From an uncultured Burkholderiales bacterium (GTDB taxonomy: Bacteria > Pseudomonadota > Gammaproteobacteria > Burkholderiales > Eutrophovitaceae), in the NCBI GenBank assembly GCA_951812315.1, contig CATOSA010000024.1:1-64000 (forward strand): DNA of 64,000 nt, in the 5' to 3' direction. Below, one piece after another: positions 8,461 through 18,165 of the stretch. Position 1 is the first letter of the stretch. Every line of letters begins with the position of its first letter. The notes under the pieces were generated by a model, which did no database searches, was not told the DNA's origin, and saw only the letters and a program-made list of their open reading frames with translations. The position numbers and the translations under genes are program-made.

Positions 8461-9932
8461 TCACTCAGCCTGACCCAATCCCATAAACTGCGCCGTCCTC
8501 GACCACATGTAATCAAAGAACGGATTCCAGCGTAAGCGCATCAGATCATTTCCGCTGACGAGGAGCACGCCATGTTCTCCCCGCAGTGCCAGATCGCCGA
8601 GCTGGATTCCCGGGCTTTCACCTGCGGATGGCCCTCCGTATACCGGATCGTCGGGTGCAAATGGCAACGCCACGTGGGCGAGCGAAAAGACGCCCTTTGG
8701 CCAGTCGCCCAGGTAAGTCACGGCAGACGATTTATTCTCGCCACGAATCCATCTGCGGGCAATTGCCCGGCTGCTTCCTTCGCTTTCATTCGTCACCATC
8801 GTCAAATCAAAATGCCGGTCCATCTCGAGTAACAAGGGCTCGAACACGGTTTGGGGATCATGCTTGAGCAGTTCTTCGGCTTCCATGATGCGGTTGATGT
8901 CAAACAGCACCAGTTCGTGATCTGCCGATGGCAAACGCGCAAACAGATTCTTGACCAATGCCTGAGGCGTTACCGTGGCATCCACGCTGGACTGAAACGC
9001 AAGGATCGGCGGCATGTTTTCCAGCTTGCCGTCACCCTGCAATTCGGTGAGTTGATCCTGAATATGTGTGGTGATTCTGTACGCGAGATCCCCGGCATTT
9101 ACTGCGAAAGAGCCATATTTGAAAGGGCCATACTCGGGCAGTACCGAATTCCAGGCCAGTTTTTCCATGCCAAGTAAATGCCCCAACCGCCCCTGCCATA
9201 CGGCTAAAGCCGCGACGCCGCTAACTCCAATCTCCGGCGAGAGCAGCACGACGCCACCGGGCCGAGGCAGCGAACTGTCATCGAGAGTGGAAAGCGTGTA
9301 TTCAACTGCCAGCGCGCCACCGTTGGAATATCCAACGATATAGAATGGCTTGCCGTGCGCTTGGCAGCGCTAACATGCCGGGCCGCCAAGCGCACGGCTG
9401 CGGCCATATCCTGCCAGCGCACCTCTACGAGGCCAGTCGGTGCCGTGCCATGCCCCGGTATGCGCAATCCCAGTACCCACGCACCCTCGTCATGTAATCG
9501 TTCACCCAGTGCGCGCAGGCTGTATGGCGAGTCAGACAATCCGTGCAACAAGAGAACGCCTGCAACCGGGTCGTCATTCTCCAGGGTGAAACTCCGGTTC
9601 CAGTTTTTCGGCCAACGCCCCGGATCGGATATGCTCCCGCGGCTAAAGCGGTTGATGACGTTCTTTGGCCCTTGCGGAACTTCTGCATAGACAAGCTCAT
9701 CGAGCTGCGCGAACAAGCGATCCTCCAGCTCGAGATACTGATCAAAACTTCCGACATCGGAGTCTTCCGTATACTCCGCATCAAGGTCTGCGTGATGCCA
9801 GACCGACAGATCAGGACGGCTTTCAAGAAAACGAATATAGATCACGGCAGCGACAATAAAACCACCGAGCAATCCGTAGCCGACCAGGCGCATCAGCATG
9901 CGCGCGCTTGTAGTGACAATCACCAATCGCAT
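8461..9932 (-). pseudogene. Alpha/beta hydrolase, frameshifted at the nucleophile elbow
   Basis: The likely start is the ATG at 9932. The protein begins with a membrane anchor (residues 12-32) and the first half of an alpha/beta-hydrolase fold with the oxyanion motif LLLHGLSDSPYSLRALG. After SAAKRT the frame is lost by a 1-base deletion near 9355. The continuation in the next frame reads KPFYIVGYSNGGALAVEY, which contains the G-x-S-x-G nucleophile, and then runs 262 residues to the stop at 8461. The second half also holds the probable acid (SSVDATVTP). Neither piece has the whole catalytic set. Family relatives include lysophospholipase-like enzymes; the substrate is unknown. Confidence 0.75.
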
Positions 9933-10004
9933 ATTGCATCCCTTACCCAGCGAAGTGCGAAGCGGGTACCAGGTCGCGCATATTTCGGTCACACATCTTT
10001 TGCG

Positions 10005-10697
10005 CTATACCTCGCTAGTTGCAGCGCCGGTAGCCGGCTCCTCCGCCACCTGGCGCAGGATCGACGCGAAATTCTCCGTTCCCTGCGCGCCAGTCACCAG
10101 ATACTTCTGATTGAAGATCATTGCGGGGACGCCCTGGATACCATTAGTCGTCCAGACTTTCTCAGCATCGCGAACGTCCTCAGCGAAGCGGGCGTCGCTC
10201 AGCACCGCAAGTGCTTCGTCCCGATCGAGTCCGATCGTGGCGGCAATGTTCGCGAGAACATCAGGGTCATTGACGTTTTCGCGATTGGTGAAGAACGCCC
10301 CAAAAAGAGCCATCTCCAGATCATGCTCGCGCTCTTGCTTTCCCGCCCAGTGTAGCAATTGATGGGCGCGAAACGTGTTGGGCATCTTCATGTCTTCGGC
10401 ATAATCAAAAGTGAAGCCAAGTTCGGCACCCATCTCCGTCAATCTTGCGCGGGCTTTGCGACTATCCTCTGGCGTCGAGCCGTATTTGGCCGCGAGGTGA
10501 GATTGCAGGTCTTCACCCTCTTCCGGCATTTGTGGATTCAACTCGAACGGGTGCCAATAGACCTTGGCACGCACACCGGTCTCATCTAGAGCGCGTTCGA
10601 GCTGCTTGTAGCCGATGATGCACCAGGGACAAACAATGTCCGAAGCGATATCGATTCGGATTAGTCCTTCAATGCTGTCAGTCGTTGCTTCGGTCAT
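10005..10697 (-). CDS. DsbA-family oxidoreductase (FrnE-like)
   Basis: A 230-residue protein with the thioredoxin-fold DSBA domain and active-site CPWC in the segment DIVCPWCIIG near residue 25. It lacks a signal peptide, so it acts in the cytoplasm, as is typical of the FrnE subgroup of thiol-disulfide oxidoreductases. The cis-proline loop is visible as GIQGVPAMIFN near residue 185. The ATG at 10697 is preferred over one five codons upstream because AGGAG sits six bases before it. It follows the TRAP transporter genes by about 40 bases on the same strand and may be cotranscribed with them. Confidence 0.87.
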   Translation of the reverse strand: MTEATTDSIEGLIRIDIASDIVCPWCIIGYKQLERALDETGVRAKVYWHPFELNPQMPEEGEDLQSHLAAKYGSTPEDSRKARARLTEMGAELGFTFDYAEDMKMPNTFRAHQLLHWAGKQEREHDLEMALFGAFFTNRENVNDPDVLANIAATIGLDRDEALAVLSDARFAEDVRDAEKVWTTNGIQGVPAMIFNQKYLVTGAQGTENFASILRQVAEEPATGAATSEV

Positions 10698-10740
10698 GGT
10701 TTTCTCCTGCATTTGATTCGGAAAACGCCGCCACTGGCGG

Positions 10741-12039
10741 TTACTGCATCATCGCTTTCGGTATGAACAGAATGATCGCAGGAAACGCGAGAAGTATCGC
10801 GACGTTGACAAGATCAACCGCAACAAACCAGCCGCAGCCACGAAAGATGTTGCCAATCGGGATATCGGGCGCAACGCCTTTCAGTACAAATGCGTTCAAA
10901 CCGACCGGCGGCGTGATCAATCCGATCTCGATCATGCGCACGACCAGTATGCCGAAGAAAATCGGGTCGAAACCGAGCGCTGTCACTGCGGGCAGAACGA
11001 TCGGAATTGTCAACAGCAGCATCCCGATGCCGTCCAGAAACATGCCCAGCACCAGATACAGGGCCAGAATCGCGATCAGAATGACGTAGCGGTTTACTTC
11101 CAGCTCCAGCGCTGTGTCCACCAGCGCGGCAGGCACGCCGCTGAACGCGAGAAAGCGCACAAAGATCAACACGCCAATAATGATTGCAAACATCATTGCC
11201 GTGGTGCGCGCGGTCTCCAGCAGAGATTTTTTCAGATCGCCGCGGCGCATGCGCGGCAGCGCCATCACAAATGCGCCCAGCGCCCCGATTCCGGCCGCTT
11301 CGGTAGGCGTGGCGAACCCGGTATAAATACTCCCGAGTACGATTGCGATGAGCACCATGATGCCCCACGTCCCAGTCAATGACCTGAAGCGTTCCGGCCA
11401 GCTAATGCCGGTCATCGACGGCCCCAGCGTCGGGTCGATGCGAAAACGAATGTAGAGCATCACCGAGTAGGACGTCGCCTGCAGCAGCCCGGGCAATATC
11501 CCCGCTAGCAGCAATGCCCCTATCGATTGCTCGGCGATGAAACCGTAGATCACGAGAATGACCGAGGGTGGAATCATCGTCGCCAGGGTTCCGCCCGCAG
11601 CAACGCAGCCAGCCGCGACTTTTTCGTTGTAGCCGAAGCGCTTCAACTCGGGAAGCGAAACTCGCCCCATGACTGCTGCAGACGCAGTCGATGCGCCGCA
11701 CGCGGCCGCGAAGCCGGCACAGCCAAAGATAGTTGCTATCGCCAGTCCGCCCGGCAAATGACCGAGCCACTGGCGCGCCGTCCAGTAAATATTGCGGGTG
11801 ATTCCGGCATGATGGGCGAGGTAACCCATGAGCACGAACAGCGGTAATACCAGCAAGGAATAATGCGAAGATTCCGAGTACGGCATCAGGCCGGCAAGGC
11901 CGGCGGCCGGCTCATAGCCGCGCAATGCCCACAGTCCGAGCAGGCCGCACAGCGCAGTCGCGTAGGCAATGCGCATGCCGCTCACAAGCAAAACAGTGAG
12001 CCCGACTATACCGATAATGCCAATGGTGACCGGATCCAT
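10741..12039 (-). CDS. dctM: TRAP transporter large permease (DctM)
   Basis: A 432-residue polytopic protein with the length and helix pattern of the TRAP large permease, which couples substrate import to the sodium gradient. Family-type segments include CGASTASAAVMG, TMIPPSVILVIYGF and ITPPVGLNAFVLKG. It is the last gene of the P-Q-M set, 20 bases after the small permease gene. The substrate class, usually an organic or keto acid, cannot be read from the permease sequence. Confidence 0.95.
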   Translation of the reverse strand: MDPVTIGIIGIVGLTVLLVSGMRIAYATALCGLLGLWALRGYEPAAGLAGLMPYSESSHYSLLVLPLFVLMGYLAHHAGITRNIYWTARQWLGHLPGGLAIATIFGCAGFAAACGASTASAAVMGRVSLPELKRFGYNEKVAAGCVAAGGTLATMIPPSVILVIYGFIAEQSIGALLLAGILPGLLQATSYSVMLYIRFRIDPTLGPSMTGISWPERFRSLTGTWGIMVLIAIVLGSIYTGFATPTEAAGIGALGAFVMALPRMRRGDLKKSLLETARTTAMMFAIIIGVLIFVRFLAFSGVPAALVDTALELEVNRYVILIAILALYLVLGMFLDGIGMLLLTIPIVLPAVTALGFDPIFFGILVVRMIEIGLITPPVGLNAFVLKGVAPDIPIGNIFRGCGWFVAVDLVNVAILLAFPAIILFIPKAMMQ

Positions 12040-12059
12040 ATCTATTGTGTTCGCCTCGG

Positions 12060-12653
12060 TTATTCCGCCGTGCTTGCGGACGCAAGTCCTGGCTCGGTTG
12101 CGGGCAGGAGTTTGGGAAACAACAGGTGCAAGACCTCGAGGTAAACGCGCAGCGTGACCAGAAACAATCCGATCGGCACCATGATCGCCGAAGGCCAGAT
12201 GACAAAATATGGCGGTGACATGGTGACGTCATCGAACAGCCACGTGCGATACGCAAACTTCGCACTGTAGTAACACAGAACGGCATACACCGCGATCGCA
12301 AGCAGCTTGACAACGATCTCTGCGACGTGACGCCATGTTGGCGCAAGGCGATCGATGACGATGGTCATGCGAACGTGCCCGCCGGTGGACTGTGTGTAGG
12401 CGATCGCAAGAAAAATGATCGGCGGCATCAGCAGTTCACCCAGTTCAAGCTGCCCGTGAATGGGTGCATTGAGGAACTTGCGGCTGATGACTTCGGCAGA
12501 CACCAGCAGCATTGCGAACAGAATCAGCGACGCAGACACCAGGCTGAGCGCATTTTCGATGTACCAGGCGAGGCGGTTCACTTGCCGGGCGGCCAGCGCA
12601 ACCATGCCGGCGATCATCAGTACAACGACCAGCAATTCGAGAAGCTCGTTCAT
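12060..12653 (-). CDS. dctQ: TRAP transporter small permease (DctQ)
   Basis: A 197-residue protein with four hydrophobic helices, the usual topology of the TRAP small permease. Its central part (SRKFLNAPIHGQLELGELLMP) carries the characteristic E-L-G-E stretch. It forms a complex with the large permease encoded directly downstream. The gene lies 10 bases after the binding-protein gene, so the order is dctP-dctQ-dctM in one operon. Confidence 0.92.
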   Translation of the reverse strand: MNELLELLVVVLMIAGMVALAARQVNRLAWYIENALSLVSASLILFAMLLVSAEVISRKFLNAPIHGQLELGELLMPPIIFLAIAYTQSTGGHVRMTIVIDRLAPTWRHVAEIVVKLLAIAVYAVLCYYSAKFAYRTWLFDDVTMSPPYFVIWPSAIMVPIGLFLVTLRVYLEVLHLLFPKLLPATEPGLASASTAE

Positions 12654-12663
12654 AAGTATGCAA

Positions 12664-13728
12664 TCAGCGCAATGCGCTGAACTTTGCGACTTGCTCTTGC
12701 GTGAAACGGAGGATTTTCGTCCCTTTCAATCCCTGTTCGTCTTTGGTTGCTGCCCATTCTTCCCACAAGGGCTCGGACACCGCCACCATCTTTGCACGCT
12801 CCTCCGGAGGAAATTCCACAAACTCGACCTTTTCACGAAAGATCGGCAACCACTTTTTGTCGCCATCGTCGTAGGCCTTGAAAGCGGCCTGCATGCTCTG
12901 CTCGCGCACTTCCGGCAACATCAATTTGAGGTCGCCGGGCAAGCGGTTCCATGCGTCCAGAGATACCGTGTTGACGCAGGCGAAACCACTCATCGAGATA
13001 CCCAGATTTGCGTACGTCGATACCTCGTGCAAGCGGAATGCGCCCATGGAATCAGTCCACGGAAACCCGACCAGATCGATCGTGCCACGCTCAAGTGCTG
13101 TATACGCCTCGGGTGACGTCACCATCGTCGGCACCGCGCCAAATTTTTCAAGAACGGTTGCGCTGGCACCTGAAATACGCATGCGCACACCCTTAAATTC
13201 CTCGACATTGGATACGCGCCGGTTGCCCATGAATTCGTAGACACCAAGCACCGCCACCATGAGGTACTTCGCGTTCCAGCGCCTGGCGAATTCTTCTTCG
13301 ACCAGCGGATGTTGCATGACCGCGTCGATAACCCTGGCGTTCACCCGCATATCGTCTGTGAGCAGAAACGGCAGTTCCAGCACCTGCGCAAGCGGCGTTT
13401 TGTTGGGACCGTAACCGACGCATATGTAAGCCCCTTCAATCAGACCCAGCTTGATGCTGTCGAGATTCTCCTTTTCAGGAGAAAGCGCACTGCCGTAATT
13501 GATCTGCAGCTCAAAGCGGCCCTTGCCGGCCGCCTCCCAGCGGGCCTTTGCATTCTCGATGCCCGCCGTAAACGCCCGCGGCGCACCCCACACCGAATAC
13601 TTCCAGACCACTTTTTCGCCCGTACGGGTATTGGACACGCTCTCGCCGCGCAAAAGGCTGAGCGCGGTCATGCCGACGGCCACAATGGCCACAGCCGCAA
13701 TCATTTTCAGGATGATGGTCCTTGACAT
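12664..13728 (-). CDS. dctP: TRAP transporter periplasmic substrate-binding protein (DctP)
   Basis: A 354-residue protein with an N-terminal hydrophobic segment (residues 6-24) acting as signal peptide or anchor. It then has the two-lobe TRAP binding-protein fold. The segment GVRMRISGASATVLEKFGAVP around residue 180 contains the conserved arginine that pairs with the substrate carboxylate. The sequence resembles members annotated for C4-dicarboxylate or 2-keto acids, but specificity is not determined. It is the first gene of the transporter operon and faces away from cbpA; the 256 bases between them hold the divergent promoters. Confidence 0.9.
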   Translation of the reverse strand: MSRTIILKMIAAVAIVAVGMTALSLLRGESVSNTRTGEKVVWKYSVWGAPRAFTAGIENAKARWEAAGKGRFELQINYGSALSPEKENLDSIKLGLIEGAYICVGYGPNKTPLAQVLELPFLLTDDMRVNARVIDAVMQHPLVEEEFARRWNAKYLMVAVLGVYEFMGNRRVSNVEEFKGVRMRISGASATVLEKFGAVPTMVTSPEAYTALERGTIDLVGFPWTDSMGAFRLHEVSTYANLGISMSGFACVNTVSLDAWNRLPGDLKLMLPEVREQSMQAAFKAYDDGDKKWLPIFREKVEFVEFPPEERAKMVAVSEPLWEEWAATKDEQGLKGTKILRFTQEQVAKFSALR

Positions 13729-13984
13729 TCGAATCGCGCGAGTCGTGCAGGTTGAATTCCAAACCTACCACATTTGCTACGCCAATCTGGTGGGCCTGGC
13801 ACTGAGGACCAACAAACTGCGCGAGATCGACAAACTGCGCATGTCTTGTCAGCGACATTTTCGATCCGGCATGCAAGACAATACCTTGCAAGCGCGCAAA
13901 AATGCCCCATATGAAGTTGACGTGCTCGCGCAAACTGCGACAAAGTAGCGAGCGGTTATCTTCTCTAATCCGATATAGCGAACC

Positions 13985-14925
13985 TTGGAATTCAAAGACT
14001 ATTACGAAGTCATGGGCCTGGCGCGAGACGCGACTGCGGACGAGATCAAGCGTGCCTATCGAAACTTGCGCGCAAATATCATCCAGACGTCAGTGACGTG
14101 TCCGATGCGAAAGAACGTTTCAAGGAACTGGGCGAGGCCTACGAAGTCCTGAAGGACCCGGAGAAGCGAACCGCCTACGATCAGCTCGGCGCAAACTGGC
14201 AGCAAGGTCAGGATTTCCGGCCACCTCCGGGCTGGGACGACGGGTACGAGTTCAGCGGCGATCCTGCCAGTGGCCCCGGCGCCCATCAGTTCAGCGATTT
14301 TTTTGAATCACTGTTTCGGCAGAGCCATGGCCCTGCGGGGGGCGCTGCCCACCAGGAGTTTCATATGCACGGCGAGGACCGGCGCGCGCGCGTGTCGGTC
14401 GATCTGCATGACAGCTATACCGGTGCGACGCGCTCGATTACCTTGCACGCACCGGAACTGACCGAGGACGGCAGAGTCATCACACGGGACCGCACGTTGA
14501 ATATCAAGATCCCCAAAGGTATTCGCGATGGGCAACAGATTCGCCTTGCCGGTCAGGGTGCTCCGGGTATCGGCAAGGGAAAGACTGGCGATCTTTTTCT
14601 CGAAGTCGAATTGCGGCCCGGCGACCACTACCGCGTGGATGACACGGACGTCTACCTGAACTTGCCGGTAGCACCGTGGGAAGCCGCACTCGGCGCGACC
14701 GTTTCGGTGCCGCTGCCATCGGGCAGTGTCAATCTCAAAATTCCTGCTGATTCCAACCAGGGAAGCAAGTTACGGCTAAAAGGCAAAGGCCTTCCGGCCA
14801 AGCAACCGGGCGATCTTTATGTCGTGCTCGATGTCGTGTTGTCGCCGGCAGGCAACGAAGCCGCCAAAGCACTGTACGAAAAAATGTCAAAAGAAATGGC
14901 GTTCGACCCGCGCGCCGGTCTTTAA
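13985..14925 (+). pseudogene. cbpA: DnaJ-like co-chaperone CbpA with a frameshift inside the J-domain
   Basis: The frame opens at TTG 13985 with EFKDYYEVMGLARDATADEIKR, the start of a J-domain. One base is missing near 14068, directly before the conserved HPD motif, which continues in the next frame (ARKYHPDVSD). The rest is intact to the stop: a G-rich linker and the two DnaJ C-terminal domains typical of CbpA. No zinc finger is present. Translation could restart at GTG 14098, but that product would lack the J-domain and could not stimulate DnaK. The next gene is its modulator cbpM. Alternatively this is a sequence error, because cbpA is usually intact. Confidence 0.82.
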
Positions 14926-14936
14926 GGAATAGAGCG

Positions 14937-15266
14937 ATGGTGAGAAACAATCCGAACCCACTGTCAGGGCACATTTTTGATGATACGGCCGAAATTACGA
15001 TTGTCGAACTGTGTGAAGTCTGTTCCATCGAAGTCGAGCTGATCGATGCACTGGTTGACGAGGGCATACTCGAACCGATCGCCGGCGGACGCGAGCAACG
15101 TCGGCGCTTCCCGTATAGCAGCGTGCGCCGTACGCGCACGGTGGTGCACCTGCAACGCGATCTTGGACTAAACCTCGCCGGCGCGGCGCTGGCACTGGAC
15201 CTGCTGGATCAACTGGACCTGCTGGATCAAATAGAACACCTGCGCGCCCGATTACGCAAAGCGTAG
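14937..15266 (+). CDS. cbpM: Chaperone modulator CbpM
   Basis: A 109-residue MerR-type HTH-like protein that in known systems binds the J-domain of CbpA and inhibits it. It starts 11 bases after the cbpA stop, in the usual order cbpA-cbpM. Conserved features are LCEVCSIEVELIDALVDEGILEP in the first half and the R-rich segment RRRFPYSSVRRTRTVVHLQRDLGLN. The C-terminal helix contains an exact 18-base tandem duplication (about 15197-15232), which doubles the hexapeptide LDLLDQ. This is unusual for the family and would lengthen the terminal helix. Confidence 0.82.
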   Translation: MVRNNPNPLSGHIFDDTAEITIVELCEVCSIEVELIDALVDEGILEPIAGGREQRRRFPYSSVRRTRTVVHLQRDLGLNLAGAALALDLLDQLDLLDQIEHLRARLRKA

Positions 15267-15483
15267 TTCGTAACTGTGACGATAGCCGGACATTCTGCTC
15301 CGGACTATTGCACAGGCAATCCCATTTAGTCGCCCTCCTCTGGACAGATATCCCGTGATTCCGTAGGGTGTTGGTTGGCAGGTATGCCAATGTGCGCTGG
15401 CATCGCCTGCCTCTGGCGCAGCGGTTGCGCCGCTCGGAAACTATGATCACCAAATAAATAACGAACTCCGGAGGAGAACGATC

Positions 15484-16062
15484 ATGTCTGAAGATACTGC
15501 TGTCACATCAGGTCTGCTCGACAGAATCAAGAAGAACGCACGTCTGGCCGTCATCATGGGGATAATCATGGTGATTTGCGGCATCTTCGCGATCGTCTCA
15601 CCATTCGCGGTCGGCCTGTCGGTCACGCTGTTCGTCGGCATCATGCTCGTTGTCGGCGGCATTGCCCAGTGCATTCTCGCGTTTCAGGCCGGCGCTTTCG
15701 GCAAAGGTCTGATGATATTCATTATCGGTGCCCTGACCGCTGCCGTCGGGTTTTATCTGCTCAACCAGCCACTATCCGGTCTGGCGGCGATCACGCTATT
15801 TCTTGCCGCATACTTTGTCGCGACCGGCATATTCGAACTGATCAGCGCGTTCCAGATTCGCCCTGCCGATGGCTGGGGTGTCATGCTGTTCAACGCCATC
15901 GTCACACTGCTGCTCGGTATTATGATCTGGAGTAATTTTCCGGTATCCGGCGCTTGGGCTATCGGAATCTTGTTTGGCGTAAAGTTGCTTGTGGGCGGAT
16001 GGCCGCTGATTTTCATAGGCCGTAGCGTACGCGGTGCAGCGAAAGCCGCCGCCTCAGCCTAA
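15484..16062 (+). CDS. HdeD-family (DUF308) membrane protein
   Basis: A 192-residue inner-membrane protein with about six hydrophobic helices arranged as repeats of a G-rich two-helix unit (MGIIMVICGIFAIVSPF, GIMLVVGGIAQCI). This fits the HdeD family, whose E. coli member is linked to acid resistance at high cell density. GGAG lies nine bases before the ATG. It stands alone between cbpM and a convergent gene pair, with about 217 non-coding bases upstream in which I see no clear regulatory site. Confidence 0.82.
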   Translation: MSEDTAVTSGLLDRIKKNARLAVIMGIIMVICGIFAIVSPFAVGLSVTLFVGIMLVVGGIAQCILAFQAGAFGKGLMIFIIGALTAAVGFYLLNQPLSGLAAITLFLAAYFVATGIFELISAFQIRPADGWGVMLFNAIVTLLLGIMIWSNFPVSGAWAIGILFGVKLLVGGWPLIFIGRSVRGAAKAAASA

Positions 16063-16128
16063 GCTGACGATCCCGGCGCCTGAAGAATTCGTCAACCGAC
16101 CAGGCGCAGTAACGCTCGATCAGCGCGC

Positions 16129-17221
16129 CTACAAGAACGAACCGACGCGCTGAATCGTCCAGAAAGCAGCAACGCCGCCAATCACATACGGTGCGGCGCG
16201 ACCGACCGCAAGTGCACTGCGGCTGTGTAGCTTGTGCAGTCCCGCGAGCAGCATCGATACCGCAATTACAAACAGCACCTGGCCGGTCTCGACACCGAGA
16301 TTAAACATCAGCAATGCCAGCGGCACCTCATTCTGTGGCACGCCGATCTCGGACAGGGCACCGGCAAAACCAAGTCCATGCACCAGGCCGAACGTGAACG
16401 CGATTACCCAGGGGTAGCGTTCAGACAGCGTGAACTGCCCGGCATACTTGCGCACGACTTCAACTGCCAGCAACACGATACTCAGCGAAATAACCGCCTC
16501 GGTCGGCGCCTGCGGAACATGGACTATGCCGAGCGTGGCAAGCCCCAACGTCAGACTGTGCGCCACGGTGAACGCTGTGACCGTCTTCAGCAACGGCCAA
16601 ATGCCCTCGACGATCAATAACAGCGTCAACAAAAAGAGCAAGTGGTCGAAATCTTCCATGAAGGTGGATCGTACCCATACTCCAGTACGAAACCGCCAAC
16701 TCGGTGCGCGTCGCCTGTTCGGGAATCGTGAAAGAATCATTACCACCGCGCAGAATCGCGGAGTGTTCTGCACCATCGAGAAGTGAAATGCGCACCACGA
16801 CATCAGTCGGCACCGACGTCAGCCCGTCAATTCCGATGGTTTCTCCGGTCAATCGCTTCCCGCCTGTTCGATAGGTTCCGTATACCAGCCAGGCGCCAGG
16901 CATCGGCCGTCCCGAACCTGATCCGACCTCTTCGAGAAAATCGGGTAGAAGTGGTGTGAGCGCGAGAACACGATCACCGAGCGTCGGGACTTTCCATGTC
17001 ACGTCCACCCAACCGCCCTCACGTTCGGTGATCTCCAGCAGCGCAGGACGGAATTCGTCTGCGAACAGAACGCGCGGACCCGCAAACAGGACCAGCAACA
17101 CACAAACGATCAACCGGTAGAATTGAACGCGGCGATTGGGTTCAGCGGCCGTGTCCCGGTTACCTTCACCTGACATGTCATCGCGCTCGCACCCGCGATG
17201 CCCCGCGCCCCAAACGTTCAT
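16129..17221 (-). pseudogene. HupE/UreJ-family membrane protein, frameshifted
   Basis: The N-terminal part has a signal-like segment (VCVLLVLFAGPRVLFA) and a soluble domain (residues 55-185). After VSYWSMGTIH one extra base near 16660 shifts the frame. The continuation in the next frame (MEDFDHLLFLLTLLLIVEG) is the membrane part, with conserved histidines in FDHLLFL, TVAHSLTLG and GLVHGLGFAG. Such HupE/UreJ_2 proteins are thought to handle a metal, probably nickel, across the membrane. The start ATG overlaps the stop of the upstream PpiC-like gene by four bases. Both genes of this pair are broken. Confidence 0.8.
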
Positions 17222-18113
17222 GACGCGGGCTCTGTTGCGGCGGCAGCCTCGTCTTCAAGTTGGCGCTGCGCAGGGCTTTCTATAAGCCGGCCCGCAGGCA
17301 CATCAGCGATGACGATCTCATAACGGCTCTTGAGATTCTTCAGGTAATCTGCATTGAACTTTTCCTGCTGCTCGACCTTCCAGTTCGCCAGGACATCGGT
17401 TCTTACGCTTTCGAAAACCGGCGGCGGCGCTTCCTGCAATGAATACACATAGACCAGGTGTACGCCATAACCAGACAAGACCGGACCGTGCCACTTCCCC
17501 GGTTCGAGCTGCATCACCTATTTACCAAACCCGGTGCCAAACTGGCGCTGCATGTCAATTTCGCCGACGTCCTGATAAAAACTTTGCAACATGAAACGGT
17601 CACCGGCCTCGAGCGTTCGCGGATCTGGTTCACCCGTCACTTGCAGTTGCGCCAGCAGTGCCGTCGCGTCGTCGAGCGTTGCCGCTTCGCGCTTGTCCGG
17701 ATCCAGATACACTTGAATGAATGTGATCAGATCAGGATCGCGGTAGGTCCGCATGTTTTCGTCAAAGTATTGTTCGAGTTCACCGTCTGCAGGTTCCTTG
17801 AGCAACGCGATGTCGTTGGTCAGAAACTCCAGCTTCTGCGCCATGCGCCGCCGGGTGATCGGGTCATCCCGGTCCAGCCCCATCGCGATCGCCTGCCGGT
17901 ACAGAATATCCTCGCGTACAAATGCATTGATCACGCCGTCGAGTTCCTGGCGAGTCGGCGGACGGTTCCAGCGCCGTTGCCATTGGCCGATAAAGCCATC
18001 GATGCGTGCCGAGTCGACGACGATCGTGTTGTCTGCTGCGGTGTCGTCCGGCGCACCAAACAAGGCATAGGCGCCGTAAATGCACGCGCCGATAACCAGG
18101 AATTGAATTAATG
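17218..18113 (-). pseudogene. PpiC/SurA-like peptidyl-prolyl isomerase, N-terminus cut by an IS and in-frame TAG
   Basis: Directly after the IS end the frame encodes a membrane anchor (IQFLVIGACIYGAYALFG). A periplasmic N-terminal domain and a parvulin-type domain then run to FGTGFGK. A TAG at 17518-17520 interrupts the frame. The same frame then continues with the expected parvulin C-terminus (LEPGKWHGPVLSGYGVHLV) for 99 residues. The extreme N-terminus is missing because IS copy 3 begins at 18114. It was the partner of the HupE/UreJ-like gene, with a four-base overlap. Both lesions make a functional isomerase unlikely unless the TAG is suppressed. Confidence 0.8.
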
Positions 18114-18165
18114 AGAAGTGGACCCCGAAACTTGGACCCCCGCTTAAGTGAAATCTCCATGGGTT

